Positions 16,661 through 26,439 are shown, counted from the stretch's first letter. The stretch is 64,000 nt of DNA from Lewinella sp. JB7 (GCF_024297185.1 NZ_JANCTD010000005.1:248001-312000); one strand, 5' to 3'. The notes: generated from the letters alone by a model not told the origin. A program made the numbers and translations.

Positions 16661-19600
16661 GGATTCTGCGCATCGGCATTCACAACCTGAATTCGCTCCG
16701 GGGCAAGCACGAGCTTGACTTTACCGAATCCCCCCTGGCGGATAACCCCCTGTACGCCATCGTGGGGCCGACCGGAGCGGGCAAAACCACCATCCTGGAC
16801 GCCATAACGCTTGCCCTGTACGGACAGACGGAACGCAACAAGGCAACGACCGAAGCCAATCGGGAAGTGAGTACGGTCATGACGCACGGTACCGCCCACT
16901 GCAGAGCCGAGGTCGAATTCGAAACCACGGACGGTCGCTACCGCAGCGTGTGGCGCCGGCGCCGGGCGCACAAGAAGGTGGGCAGAGACCTGCAGCCCAG
17001 CGAACGGGAAATCAGCCGGTTCAATCCCCAGAGTGGCAGTTTTGATATTCTGGCCACCAAAAAGCGGGAAGTGGACCGGTTAACGGAGGAGATCGTGGGC
17101 CTCAACTTCGAACGGTTCGTGCGGTCGGTGATGCTGACCCAGGGCGCCTTTGATCGTTTTCTGAAATCCACCAGCGGGGAAAAGGCCGAGATACTCGAGC
17201 AGATCACGGGGACCGACGTGTACAAGGAACTCAGCGAAGCGGCCTTTCGCCGTCACAAACTGGCCCGCGAAGCCTACGAGCGGGTAAAGGAGTCGATCAG
17301 CCAACGAATGCCCCTGGAGGCGGGAGCCCGCGCGGCCCTGGAAGCCGAACTGGAGGAAGGAAGTAAGCACATCATCGCGTGGACGAACGAGGTTGCCCGC
17401 TGGACCGGACTCCGGGAGCGTTACCTGACCGTCGATAAGTTAACCCACCAATTGCGGCAAGTCCGGGAAGATGGTCGATCGCTGGAAGCAAGCTGGCGGG
17501 ACCTTGCCGACGACCGTCGCCGCTTAGCGGAAAACGACCGCTTAGAACCCTGCCGGGCCGATCTGTTCCTGGAACAAAAACTCGCCGAAGAAAGTCGGGA
17601 AGTAGGTGAATCGCTGGTCACCGCGGAGCGGATGGCGGAAGAACATCAGCGGGCCCTGGAACGGTCCGCCCAGGCTAGGCGGGAAGCCCGGGAGAGACAG
17701 CGAGCCAACGAGGAGGGCCAGGCCGAAGAGGACCAGATCATCCAACGCGCCGAAGCGGTGGAGCAATCGCTGGCCGGCCTCCACCAGGAGGGTCAGCGCC
17801 TTGCCGCCGAACTTTCATCGCACCTGCGTACCCGCGAAAAACTTCTCGCGCAGCTGCGGGCCATCGACCTCGAACTCCAAGACTTGGCGCGTGAACTCGA
17901 CGGCGCCCGGCCCGCCGACATCGAAGAGAACCTGCGGCGACTGGAAGAAACGATTCCCCGCCACGAACGTGAACTTGCGGCCGTCGAAGCCGCGATACGG
18001 TACCGCCAACTCGAAGCGCGTATTGCCGCCGAGCGGACCAGAGCTACCACGATTCAGGAAGAATTGACGGCCGTCCGTCAGCGTTTGGCCGAACACCGGG
18101 AACGGGTGGACGCGGCCACCCAACTGGTAGAAATGCAAAAGCTGCGGGTAGAAAATGCCAGTCTGCGTGCCCAGGTGGCCGATCACCGCCATGCACTGCG
18201 GGCGGATCAACCCTGCCCCCTCTGTGGATCCTGCCACCATCCCTACCGGGAGCAGCATACCCCGGCCCCGGAAAATGAGCTCACGGAGGCGACCAACCAG
18301 CTGACCCGACTCCAAAATGAGCTCACCCGCCACGACAACGCCCTCGGGGTAAGCCTGCAGGAGGAGCGGGCCGCCGAACGACAACACGATAGGGTTGCTA
18401 CTCTGCTCGCCGAACTCAGTAGCCAGCTAGGGGAGGAAGAGCCCAACGATTCGCTGGAGGGACTCCTGGCCGATGAATCCGTGATCCGGGCTGAACTCGA
18501 ACGCGGACGGGCCGAACTGACCCGACTACGGAAGATACGGACCCGTCTCCCCGAACTGCGCGGCAAGGAAGTGCAGCGCGCGGAGACGGATAAGAAACGC
18601 ACGGAAGTGGATGCCGCCATAACCACTCTGGAAGCGCAGGTCGCGCACACCGACCGGCAGCTCCGGGAGCAAACGACGGCGCTCAGACAGCTCATCGGGG
18701 AACGATCGGTGCGGGAATACCGCCGGTACGTAGCTGAGCGGTCGGAGCGTTTGCAAAAGGAAGTGACACGACTGCAGGCGGAGGAGCAGCGGTGCACCAC
18801 CGCCGCCGCATCCGTCAACGAACGGGTAACCGTACTCCGGGAGCGACGGTCGAATCTGGACCGTGAAATCACGAAAGTCAAGCAGCGGCTGGAGCAGAGC
18901 CTGGCGGACTCGGATCACACCACCACGACCGCCCGTGCCGTCTTGCTGGATCCTGCCCGCGTGACTCACCTGCGACAGCAGCTTCGGGAGGCCGACCGCA
19001 AACGGCAGGCCGCGGATGCCATGCTCCAACGGGTTACCGAGGAGCACGCTCAGGCCACCCAGGCATTGCTGGAAGTGCCGCCCCGGGCGGAGGTGGAAGA
19101 AAGCCTGCAGGCCGCGGATCGCCAACTAGGGGAAACGCAACGGCAAATGGGCGCCGTTGGGGTACTCATCCGGCAGGACGATGCCCTGATCCGGGAGTCG
19201 GCAACGCTCACCGCCGAGCTGGCTGTCCTGGAGCGGGAGCGCGATCGTTGGGGCCGGATGAACGAACTGATCGGATCGGCCGACGGAAAGAAATTTCGCA
19301 GCTTCGCCCAGGGGATCACGCTGCAGCGGCTCGTCGAGATCGGCAATCATCATCTGGAGACGATCAACCCCCGCTACCGCATGCAGTACGCGCCGCCGCC
19401 CCCGGGGGGGAAGGAGGAACTGGAGATCGAGATCGTGGATACCTATATGAACGATAACCGGCGCACCATGTCTACCCTCAGTGGCGGAGAGACCTTTCTC
19501 GTCAGCCTGGCGCTGGCCCTGGGGCTGTCCGACCTGGCCAGCGGTAAACGCCTGATCCAGTCGCTGTTCATCGACGAAGGCTTCGGCACCCTCGACGGCA

Positions 19601-19761
19601 AGACGCTCGACCAGGCGATGGTGACCCTGGAGCAGTTGCAGGCGCAGGGGAAATCGATCGGCATCATCAGCCACGTGCAGCAACTGCGGGAGCGGGTGCA
19701 CTGCCAGATCCGCCTCGAACCCGTGGGCGACGGGTTTAGTCGTATCGAGCTAGCCAACTGA
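16657..19761 (+). CDS. sbcC: Nuclease SbcCD subunit C (Rad50-type ATPase)
   Basis: 1034 residues with SMC/Rad50 architecture: Walker A GPTGAGKTTILDAI near residue 40, long coiled coils (about 190-500 and 540-860), a zinc hook CPLC (C520 and C523) at the apex, then the signature LSGGETFLVSLALALGLSD and Walker B LFIDEGFGTLD near residues 950-980. It is the ATPase that holds DNA ends for SbcD. Last gene of the recQ operon. Its final 26 bases overlap the end of the convergent alpha/beta-hydrolase gene. Confidence 0.97.
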   Translation: MRILRIGIHNLNSLRGKHELDFTESPLADNPLYAIVGPTGAGKTTILDAITLALYGQTERNKATTEANREVSTVMTHGTAHCRAEVEFETTDGRYRSVWRRRRAHKKVGRDLQPSEREISRFNPQSGSFDILATKKREVDRLTEEIVGLNFERFVRSVMLTQGAFDRFLKSTSGEKAEILEQITGTDVYKELSEAAFRRHKLAREAYERVKESISQRMPLEAGARAALEAELEEGSKHIIAWTNEVARWTGLRERYLTVDKLTHQLRQVREDGRSLEASWRDLADDRRRLAENDRLEPCRADLFLEQKLAEESREVGESLVTAERMAEEHQRALERSAQARREARERQRANEEGQAEEDQIIQRAEAVEQSLAGLHQEGQRLAAELSSHLRTREKLLAQLRAIDLELQDLARELDGARPADIEENLRRLEETIPRHERELAAVEAAIRYRQLEARIAAERTRATTIQEELTAVRQRLAEHRERVDAATQLVEMQKLRVENASLRAQVADHRHALRADQPCPLCGSCHHPYREQHTPAPENELTEATNQLTRLQNELTRHDNALGVSLQEERAAERQHDRVATLLAELSSQLGEEEPNDSLEGLLADESVIRAELERGRAELTRLRKIRTRLPELRGKEVQRAETDKKRTEVDAAITTLEAQVAHTDRQLREQTTALRQLIGERSVREYRRYVAERSERLQKEVTRLQAEEQRCTTAAASVNERVTVLRERRSNLDREITKVKQRLEQSLADSDHTTTTARAVLLDPARVTHLRQQLREADRKRQAADAMLQRVTEEHAQATQALLEVPPRAEVEESLQAADRQLGETQRQMGAVGVLIRQDDALIRESATLTAELAVLERERDRWGRMNELIGSADGKKFRSFAQGITLQRLVEIGNHHLETINPRYRMQYAPPPPGGKEELEIEIVDTYMNDNRRTMSTLSGGETFLVSLALALGLSDLASGKRLIQSLFIDEGFGTLDGKTLDQAMVTLEQLQAQGKSIGIISHVQQLRERVHCQIRLEPVGDGFSRIELAN

Positions 19762-20620
19762 GCACCGCTTCCCGGAAGGCGTCGGGTGCTTCGGCAAAGG
19801 CGACGTGGCCGACGCCCGGCAGGGAAAGAAAAGTACCGTTGCCCAGTCTCTCCGCGTAGGCGCGTTGGTGATCGTAGGGAATGATCGGATCCCGGTCCCC
19901 GGCGATCACCAGGACCGGCAGGTGAATGTCGTCGATCTCGTCCATCAGATTCATCTCGAGCAGGTAGCGGAACAGCGCCCGCTGGCCGGCCACCGGATGG
20001 TGGCGTACGTCCGGGAAGATCATACGCAGGGTAGGGTCGAGGTAGGGGTACCGCAACAGCTGCCGCCACCGGCGGGCGTAAAAGAGGGTGGCCAGTTTGA
20101 GGAAAACGACGTGCCGCTGCATCAGCCACCAACTGCCGTGGAAAACGGCCTTGCGGAGTACGTGGCCGCGGGCAAAAAACTGCAATACGCCCTCCAATCC
20201 GCGGGCCCGGCCGGTCATAAAACCGCCGATGCTGATGATCGAGGCAACCCGCTCGGGGTACTTCGCCGCGTAGTTGAGGCAGGCAAATCCGCCCAGGGAG
20301 TAGCCGACCAGGTGAAATTTGCCGTGAGGGATGAGACTGTCGATCGGTCGGGCCACCAGCTCGGCGAAAATTTCCTCGTTCAGGCTGTCGGCCGTAAATT
20401 CTCCGGCGTAAGTACTGGGGTGGTGGAGGGGCAGACTGATCGAGAACCATTCCCGCTGCCGGCGGATCTCGGCGTACATGGCCGGCTCCCAGAAATGCAG
20501 GCTGGCCGTGAGTCCGTGAATCCAGACGACGGGGAGACGGTCGGCCCCGGGATTGCGATAGGCGAGGCTGGCAATGCGGTGGCGAGCGTGGGTCGTGAAA
20601 GAAAGGCTTGGTGCTGACAT
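19736..20620 (-). CDS. Alpha/beta-hydrolase
   Basis: 294 residues. Oxyanion-hole motif VVWIHGLTASLHFWEP, nucleophile elbow GYSLGGFACLN (Ser near residue 107), acid in VIAGDRDPIIPYDH and catalytic His in PGVGHVAFAEAPD. This is the general esterase/haloperoxidase-like fold; the cap between about 130 and 220 is long and rich in aromatic and basic residues (HGSWWLMQRHVVFL). No signal peptide, so cytoplasmic. I use the ATG at 20620 (MSAPSLSF); an ATG 6 bases upstream is equally possible, and the longer in-frame extension looks non-coding. The substrate is unknown. Confidence 0.85.
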   Translation of the reverse strand: MSAPSLSFTTHARHRIASLAYRNPGADRLPVVWIHGLTASLHFWEPAMYAEIRRQREWFSISLPLHHPSTYAGEFTADSLNEEIFAELVARPIDSLIPHGKFHLVGYSLGGFACLNYAAKYPERVASIISIGGFMTGRARGLEGVLQFFARGHVLRKAVFHGSWWLMQRHVVFLKLATLFYARRWRQLLRYPYLDPTLRMIFPDVRHHPVAGQRALFRYLLEMNLMDEIDDIHLPVLVIAGDRDPIIPYDHQRAYAERLGNGTFLSLPGVGHVAFAEAPDAFREAVLSWLARYD

Positions 20621-20743
20621 GGCCATCTGGCGAACGAAATTGCCGGCCGGGCGGTTAGTTCTGCACGGCGGGCCTTTAATAAGCGGCCGCAAGGTAGGTC
20701 AATGCTGACGTACCTTTATTTTCATCACCAAAACCAAGCACAC

Positions 20744-21040
20744 ATGCAGGTTATCATCAATAAATCCTCCGAGCTCACCGATACGACCAAGAACGTCATC
20801 AACGAGAAGGTAAATAAGCTCGAAACCTACTACGACCGCATCGAGCGGGCCGAGGTATTCGTGAAGGAGGACGACGGCAGCACCACCAACGGCCACACCG
20901 TCGAAATTCGCCTGGCCATCCCCGGCAATGATCTGTTCGCTACCCACACCGACGAGAGCATCGAGCGCGCCACGGCGGAAGTCACCGAAGCCCTGCGCCG
21001 GCAAATCAAGAAGCACAAGGAGAAGATCACTTCTCACTAA
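20744..21040 (+). CDS. hpf: Short ribosome hibernation promoting factor (HPF/RaiA family)
   Basis: 98 residues, MQVIINKSSELTDTTKNVIN at the start and a basic tail (RRQIKKHKEKITSH). The beta-alpha-beta-beta-beta-alpha pattern with EVFVKEDDG and EIRLAIPGNDLFA is that of the sigma-54 modulation/HPF family. The length shows the short form without the C-terminal dimerisation domain. Family role: binds the 30S decoding centre and stabilises inactive ribosomes in stationary phase. I chose the ATG at 20744 over the in-frame ATG at 20702. A TACCTTTA box at 20711 resembles a -7 element. It is a single-gene unit closed by a strong terminator. Confidence 0.9.
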   Translation: MQVIINKSSELTDTTKNVINEKVNKLETYYDRIERAEVFVKEDDGSTTNGHTVEIRLAIPGNDLFATHTDESIERATAEVTEALRRQIKKHKEKITSH

Positions 21041-21064
21041 CATAGCTCGACACTGGAGCATCCT

Positions 21065-21106
21065 GCGGAAGGTCCCGGCGTACGCGGCGGGGCCTTCCGC
21101 GTTTTT
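21065..21106 (+). terminator. Rho-independent terminator after hpf
   Basis: GCGGAAGGTCCC at 21065-21076 pairs with GGGGCCTTCCGC at 21089-21100 (one G-U pair), followed directly by GTTTTT. Stem of 12, loop of 12 bases. It lies 24 bases after the hpf stop codon and separates it from purC. Confidence 0.9.
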
Positions 21107-21168
21107 GGCGGGAACGCGGGAGCAAGCACTGCCGCAAAACCTGTAATATTGCCGCAAACCCGGTTCAC

Positions 21169-22119
21169 ATGTCCGACGCTCTCCGCGAAACAAACTTCAC
21201 CTTCGACCCCCCGGCGGAATGCTACCGCGGCAAGGTCCGCGACGTGTACCGCCGCGGCAATGAACTGCTGATGGTCGCGAGCGACCGCATCTCCTCCTTC
21301 GACCACGTGCTCCCGCGTGCCATTCAGCATAAGGGACAGATCCTGAATCAGATCGCGGCCCACTTTCTCCACGCCACCCGCGACATCTGTCCGAACTGGC
21401 TGGAGAGCAATCCCGACCCCAACGTGGCCGTCGGAAAGGCCTGTACGCCCATTCCGGTGGAGATGGTGATCAGGGGTTACCTCGTCGGGCACGGATGGCG
21501 GGAGTATTCGGCCGGTCGCCGCTCCCTCTGTGGCGTAGCCATGCCCGAGGGCATGCGGGAAGCCGACGCCTTCCCCGAGCCCATCATCACCCCCGCCACG
21601 AAGGCCGAGGAGGGGCACGACGAAGACATCAGCCGCGACGATATCCTCGCACGGGGCATCGTCGCGCCGGAAGTGTACGCCCGGCTGGAGGACTACACCC
21701 GTCGCCTCTTCGCGCGGGGCACCGCCATGGCCGCCGAGCGGGGGCTTATCCTCGTAGACACCAAGTACGAGTTCGGTCTGCTCGACGGTGAAGTGTACCT
21801 GATCGACGAGATTCATACCCCCGACAGCAGCCGCTACTTTTACGCCGAGGGATACGCCGAGCGGCAGCGCGCGGGAGAACACCAGAAGCAACTGAGCAAG
21901 GAGTTCGTAAGGGAGTGGCTTATGGCCCACGGTTTCCGCGGACTGGACGGACAGATCATGCCCGATATGCCCGATGATTTCGTCGAAAGCGTCACCCTAC
22001 GCTACACCGAGCTCTACGAGCACATCACCGGTAAAACCTTCGAACCCGCCGATACCACCGACATCCCTCGACGGATCGCCGATAACCTGCGCCGAACCGC
22101 CTGGAAAGTGGCGGAATAA
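21169..22119 (+). CDS. purC: Phosphoribosylaminoimidazole-succinocarboxamide synthase
   Basis: 316 residues, the longer SAICAR synthetase type. Motifs: [32 protein letters not shown], the Pro-rich loop [20 protein letters not shown] and [17 protein letters not shown]. It condenses CAIR with aspartate, using ATP, in the eighth step of purine synthesis. TAATATTGCC, 22 bases upstream of the start, is a plausible -7 variant also seen before the Pmp3-type gene. No other pur gene is adjacent; the next gene starts 34 bases downstream on the same strand. Confidence 0.97.
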   Translation: MSDALRETNFTFDPPAECYRGKVRDVYRRGNELLMVASDRISSFDHVLPRAIQHKGQILNQIAAHFLHATRDICPNWLESNPDPNVAVGKACTPIPVEMVIRGYLVGHGWREYSAGRRSLCGVAMPEGMREADAFPEPIITPATKAEEGHDEDISRDDILARGIVAPEVYARLEDYTRRLFARGTAMAAERGLILVDTKYEFGLLDGEVYLIDEIHTPDSSRYFYAEGYAERQRAGEHQKQLSKEFVREWLMAHGFRGLDGQIMPDMPDDFVESVTLRYTELYEHITGKTFEPADTTDIPRRIADNLRRTAWKVAE

Positions 22120-22153
22120 CCCACCCAATCTTACCACCTCTCTCATCCCGCCC

Positions 22154-22780
22154 ATGAAACTCATTTGCATCGGCCGCAATTACGCTGCTCACGCCGCCGA
22201 ACTCGGCAACGCCCGCCCGGAACAGCCCATCGTGTTCATGAAACCCGGTTCCGCCGTACTCGCCAACAACAAGCCCTTTTATTACCCCGATTTCAGCCAG
22301 GACATTCACTACGAACTGGAGGTTGTCGTAAAGATCGGCAAGAATGGTCGTCACGTACAGCCCCCCTTCGCCCTGGACTACGTGGAGTCCATCGGTCTCG
22401 GGCTCGACCTGACGGCCCGCGACCTGCAGCAACAGTGCAAGGAGAAAGGCCATCCCTGGGAGATCGCCAAGGCCTTCGACCACTCCGCGCCGCTTTCCGC
22501 CGAATTCGTGGCTCCCGCTGACCTGCCCGACCTGAACGACGTGGAATTCAGCCTGGAAAAGAATGGCGAGGAAGTGCAACACGGGCACAGCCGGAATATG
22601 ATCTTTTCGCTGACGGAACTCATCTGCTACGTCAGCCAGTACTTCCGGCTGCAGAAGGGCGATCTGCTCTTCACCGGTACTCCGGAGGGCGTAGGCGCGC
22701 TGGCCGTTGATGACGAACTGGTGGGCCACCTCTGGACGAAGGAAGGCAAACGGGAGTTGTTGCGCACGCGGGTTAAGTAG
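22154..22780 (+). CDS. Fumarylacetoacetate hydrolase (FAH) family protein
   Basis: 208 residues. The core FAH motifs are present: KLICIGRNYAAHAAELGN at the start, FMKPGSAV, the metal-binding HYELEVVVKIGK with GLDLTARDLQ, KAFDHSAPL, and LFTGTPEGVG near the end. This short, single-domain form is typical of acylpyruvase/oxaloacetate decarboxylase-like or isomerase-type members rather than true fumarylacetoacetase. It needs Mg2+ and is cytoplasmic. The ATG at 22154 is preferred: the upstream in-frame extension lies inside purC. It precedes the tmRNA gene by 103 bases. Confidence 0.88.
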   Translation: MKLICIGRNYAAHAAELGNARPEQPIVFMKPGSAVLANNKPFYYPDFSQDIHYELEVVVKIGKNGRHVQPPFALDYVESIGLGLDLTARDLQQQCKEKGHPWEIAKAFDHSAPLSAEFVAPADLPDLNDVEFSLEKNGEEVQHGHSRNMIFSLTELICYVSQYFRLQKGDLLFTGTPEGVGALAVDDELVGHLWTKEGKRELLRTRVK

Positions 22781-22853
22781 GGAATAATTCGTCGGAAAAA
22801 AATTGATCAGCGGGAGGAACTAAGCCTATGGCCGTGTGTTTACTCTCCGAAGG

Positions 22854-22875
22854 TCGGTACTCCGAGGAGTGCCGA
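22854..22875 (+). repeat. Hairpin immediately upstream of the tmRNA
   Basis: TCGGTACTCC at 22854-22863 and GGAGTGCCGA at 22866-22875 are near-perfect complements (one G-U pair) with a tight turn. It ends 8 bases before the mature tmRNA 5' end. It may be a terminator for the preceding gene or a structured 5' leader of pre-tmRNA. There is no T tract. Confidence 0.4.
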
Positions 22876-22883
22876 GTCCCAAC

Positions 22884-23253
22884 GGGGGCGTACCGGAATC
22901 GACAGGGAAGTAAGCTTTGTAGTAAGCATGCCGGAGCATGATTGGTTACTCCGTAAAAAATAACGATTGACTCTTTAGTTGGCACTCCCAGCTATGCTAT
23001 GGCAGCCTAAACTCAGTTTAGCTGTCTAAATGTGCCGTGTGGTTGACGCCTGATACACACCGCGCCGCATATCATCACCCCCTCGGGCTGGCCCGTGACC
23101 CTGATCTGAGTCACGAGCGAGATTAAGGATCTAAGGCGCCGAATGAGTGGGTTACCAAACTTACCCGGTGCTCGAAAATTCGATTGGTAAATAAGCATGT
23201 AGAAAGCTGCCTTGCGCTTTCGCTGGACGCGAGTTCGACTCTCGCCGCCTCCA
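22884..23253 (+). ncRNA. ssrA: Transfer-messenger RNA (tmRNA)
   Basis: The 5' end GGGGGCGTACCGGAATCGAC is the standard tmRNA opening. Its first 7 bases pair with CGCCTCC at 23246-23252 to make the acceptor stem, followed by discriminator A at 23253; CCA is not encoded. The T arm is GCGAG, TTCGACT, CTCGC at 23231-23245. The resume codon GGC at 22981 is preceded by the conserved TAGTT, and the reading frame gives GTPSYAMAA then TAA at 23008-23010. The tag marks proteins from stalled ribosomes for proteolysis. Length about 370 nt, normal for the one-piece form. Confidence 0.95.
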
Positions 23254-23264
23254 CGATTCTTTAA

Positions 23265-23303
23265 GATGCCCCGACTTCCGCTAGGAAGCCGGGGCATTCT
23301 TGT
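23265..23303. terminator. Hairpin terminator after tmRNA, shared with the amylase gene end
   Basis: ATGCCCCGACTTCC at 23266-23279 pairs with GGAAGCCGGGGCAT at 23284-23297 around a 4-base loop (one G-U pair), followed by TCTTGTTT on the plus strand and preceded by TTCTTTAA, so it can act both ways. It sits between the tmRNA 3' end and the stop codon of the minus-strand amylase. Confidence 0.85.
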
Positions 23304-26300
23304 TTACCGGACGATCACGGGGCGAACGGCCGAAGTGGTGCCGGCGGTGACTCGCAGCAAGTAGGTTCCCGCAGGAAGCCCAAGCCGGGTATCGAACCGG
23401 TGCGGACCTGCGGGTAAATGTCCGTCGTAAAGCTCGCGCACGGGGCGGCCCAGCAGGTCGAGTATGGCCACCCGGACCCGGGAGGGAGTCTCCAGCGTAA
23501 AGTTGGTGTACACGACTCCATCAGTCGGGTTGGGGTACACGGTGAAATCCAGACGGGCTACGGCCGCGTCGTTTGTGGACGTCAGGCGGCCGCCCCCACG
23601 TTCCACGGATTGCGACAAAAAGACCCGGTACTCCCCGGGGCCGAGGTCGATGCTGGTGTTTCCGGCGTCGAAGCGCACGTCCGTCCGGTTGAAGTAGTCG
23701 TACCAGGTGCCGGTGGAGGGGACGGCCGTCGTGACGGTGGCGGGAGTCACCCCGAAGTTACCGACGATGGCCGCCGGACCGTCCTCACTGTCGAGAAATA
23801 CGTACTTGACCTTCCCGCTAAGGTCGGATGCCGTCACTTCCCCGTGGAAGAAATCGAAGTTGTTGCGGACGTAGAGCAGGTCGGCGATGGTATGGTACAC
23901 CTCCTGGCGGTCGGCATTGTTGCGGTACGACCATACGATCGGTTTAGGATCGGTACGGCAGCCGTTATCTACCCGGCCGTCGGGGCAGTAGTTAATGGGG
24001 TAGTCGTATCCCAGTTCGCCGAATTGCCACAGCATCTTCGGTCCGGGCAGGGTATAGAAGAAGGCACTGGCCAACTCCACCCGGTTCAGCGCGGTGCGGA
24101 GATCCTTAACGCTATAGGCGCCGCTGCCGTTGCCGAACTGCAGATTCTTGTACATCATACGCTCTTCGTCGTGGCTCTCTATGTACGCCACGAGGCTGCG
24201 CTGGTCGAAGCCGCGGTTCTGGGCCAGTACACCACCGAAGTTCGACTTCGATCCGTCGTGGTAGCCCATGGATGCTTCCAGGTAAGCGTCGTGGGGCTGG
24301 AAACCGGACCAGAAGTACATGCCCTCCCCGTACTGTGCGAGTTCGTTCTCTTCCCGGCTCTCCCCCAGGTGCTCCATGATGACGTAGGCCTCGCTGTCTA
24401 CCGACCAGACGCGATCGGCGTAATCCTGTAAAATCTCGATCCGCGATGCATCGTAGCGGTTCCAGGAAGCTACGTCGTTGCTGAAATTCTGGGTAAACCC
24501 TTTGCTTAGATCGAAGCGGAAGCCGTCGACGCGGTACTCTTCCAGCCAGTACTGAAGGGTGGTCTTCACGTACTCCCGCGTCAGCTCGCTTTCGTGGTTG
24601 AGGTCGTAGCCTACGTTGAAGGGGTGGCGGGCGGTGACGTTGGCGTAGGGGTTATCCGCACCGGGTTCGTAGGGCTGATTGCCCGGCCACATCCGGATCA
24701 GCGGACTCTCCCCGAAGGCATGATTGTAGACCACGTCGAGCACCACGGCCATGCCCCGGGCGTGGGCGGCGTCAACGAATGCCTTGAAATCTTCCGGTGA
24801 TCCGTAGTACTTATCCAGGGCCATGTGAAAGCTCGGATTGTAACCCCAGCTGATGTTGCCCTCGAACTCACTGACGGGCATCAGTTCGATGGTATTGACG
24901 CCGAGGCGGTCGAGGTAGTCGAGTGTATCCGTGAGCGTCCTATAATCGTGAGCCGCTAAAAAGTCACGCAGGAGCAACTCATAAACGACCATCTTCTTCG
25001 GGTCGGGTTTTTCGAAGTCCGTAGTCTGCCAGGTGTAGTCCGGCGGGGTCAGGCGGAACCAGCTTACGATCCCCCCGGATGCCCCGCTGGGGTAGGAGGG
25101 GATGCCGGAGAAGGTCACGTCGGTAATGAAGGGATCGTTCTGGGGATCCAGAACGAGTGTACTGTAGGGATCGGCGAAACGCCCCGCGCCGTCTATGGCG
25201 TACTGGTACAGCAAGTCCTCACAGGACGGAGCGGTAGCGCACGATAGATCGGCCGCGGAAATTTCGATCCAGAACGAGTTACCGTCGGGGCTGCGGTTCA
25301 TGCGGCTGCCGGCGGTCGGCGACCAGTCGTTAAAGTTTCCTACTACGAACACATCTTCCTTGCCGGGCGCGCGCAGCAGAAGGCTTACGCTTCCGCTCTC
25401 GTTGAGCGTCGCGCCGGGGCGGAGTCCCTCGGGGATAGCGGCGACGGCCGGCTCCCCCGTGATGTAGGTAACCGTTGCACGGGCCGTTTCTCCCCGGTAC
25501 CGGGCCGAAATGGTGTAGGTAGTGACCGCCGCGTCCGGTAAGGTGACGCTTGCGGCGATATCCTCCGCGGTAGCCGTGGCAACCAATTGACCGTCGGTAG
25601 TGATCTCCAGCGTTGACGAGACGTAGGACGTTGCGCCGAGCATCACCCGGTCGCCGACCGTAGCGCTTATCACGGAGCTGGAGGGACTCGTGAGATCGAG
25701 CTCCAGGCGGCCGGTCACCCGAAAGGAATCCTGCACGACTTCCCCGCCGCCGGTGGCCTCCGCGCGAATAGTGTGGGCCCCCGGATCGAGGAGTCGCAGA
25801 TCGTGAGAGAGTTCCCGCCCGTTTATCGTGGCGACCAAGCTATCGTTGTCGAATAGGTTAATCGTAGCGTCGGTGGTCGTGCCGACCGAGACCGGCAACA
25901 CTTTACCCAGAGCATAGAAATCGTCAATCGGATCGCCGAGCAAGTTCAGGGTCAGCGCGTCCCCGGACTTGACATCCAGAAAAATGTCCTTACCTCCGCT
26001 CGCCTTTCCTTCCCGGTCGCCCGTAGCGTCCCGGAAGACCAGAGCGATCTGCAGGATCTCGGTGTCCTCCGCGACGCCGTAGTACGCGCGGACGGAGGGG
26101 GAAAAAGTGTAGGTGTACTTGTTCGGCTGCCCGTCCACGGGCGTTAACTTCCAGGCGGGATCGGCCTTTCCCCATTCGGTCTGCACGTTTTTCCAGTCGC
26201 TGGGTGAAGTGCTTGCGGCGGTGATTACGCCCGTATGCAGATACACATCGCAGCTGCAGTCCTTCAGTCCGCCGGTGCCCTGGCTGGCGTCGAACGTGAT

Positions 26301-26405
26301 CGTGAGTGGGCGGTCGGCTACGGGGACGGCAGGGTCGGTGGTGACCAGTTGTGCCGGAAGAAGAGCGGTGAAGAGGAGGCTTAGGCTAAGTAAAAGTCTG
26401 TGCAT
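23304..26405 (-). CDS. Secreted GH13 alpha-amylase with type IX secretion sorting domain
   Basis: 1033 residues. Signal peptide (MHRLLLSLSLLFTALLPAQ), then an N-terminal beta module (about 20-160) of the kind that precedes Bacteroidota amylases (TGVITAASTSPSDWKNVQTE), a PKD/Ig-like stretch, and a CBM48-like E-set (about 335-430, VFVVGNFNDW). The GH13 barrel (about 470-880) has region I DVVYNH near 556, region II GFRFD (nucleophile near 631), the acid in MEHLGE near 677 and SHDEER near 743. The last 75 residues, VYPNPTDGVVYTNFTLETP to the Lys/Arg-poor end, are a Por sorting domain. It would hydrolyse alpha-1,4-glucans at the cell surface. No SusC/D genes are adjacent. Confidence 0.95.
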   Translation of the reverse strand: MHRLLLSLSLLFTALLPAQLVTTDPAVPVADRPLTITFDASQGTGGLKDCSCDVYLHTGVITAASTSPSDWKNVQTEWGKADPAWKLTPVDGQPNKYTYTFSPSVRAYYGVAEDTEILQIALVFRDATGDREGKASGGKDIFLDVKSGDALTLNLLGDPIDDFYALGKVLPVSVGTTTDATINLFDNDSLVATINGRELSHDLRLLDPGAHTIRAEATGGGEVVQDSFRVTGRLELDLTSPSSSVISATVGDRVMLGATSYVSSTLEITTDGQLVATATAEDIAASVTLPDAAVTTYTISARYRGETARATVTYITGEPAVAAIPEGLRPGATLNESGSVSLLLRAPGKEDVFVVGNFNDWSPTAGSRMNRSPDGNSFWIEISAADLSCATAPSCEDLLYQYAIDGAGRFADPYSTLVLDPQNDPFITDVTFSGIPSYPSGASGGIVSWFRLTPPDYTWQTTDFEKPDPKKMVVYELLLRDFLAAHDYRTLTDTLDYLDRLGVNTIELMPVSEFEGNISWGYNPSFHMALDKYYGSPEDFKAFVDAAHARGMAVVLDVVYNHAFGESPLIRMWPGNQPYEPGADNPYANVTARHPFNVGYDLNHESELTREYVKTTLQYWLEEYRVDGFRFDLSKGFTQNFSNDVASWNRYDASRIEILQDYADRVWSVDSEAYVIMEHLGESREENELAQYGEGMYFWSGFQPHDAYLEASMGYHDGSKSNFGGVLAQNRGFDQRSLVAYIESHDEERMMYKNLQFGNGSGAYSVKDLRTALNRVELASAFFYTLPGPKMLWQFGELGYDYPINYCPDGRVDNGCRTDPKPIVWSYRNNADRQEVYHTIADLLYVRNNFDFFHGEVTASDLSGKVKYVFLDSEDGPAAIVGNFGVTPATVTTAVPSTGTWYDYFNRTDVRFDAGNTSIDLGPGEYRVFLSQSVERGGGRLTSTNDAAVARLDFTVYPNPTDGVVYTNFTLETPSRVRVAILDLLGRPVRELYDGHLPAGPHRFDTRLGLPAGTYLLRVTAGTTSAVRPVIVR

Positions 26406-26439
26406 GGTCGAAATTTGGTCGGCCGAAGATAGAATAAGA

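Noticed and set aside
23008-23253. Separate tRNA gene at the 3' end of the tmRNA region
   Set aside because: The T arm and acceptor strand belong to the tmRNA; there is no matching D and anticodon arm.
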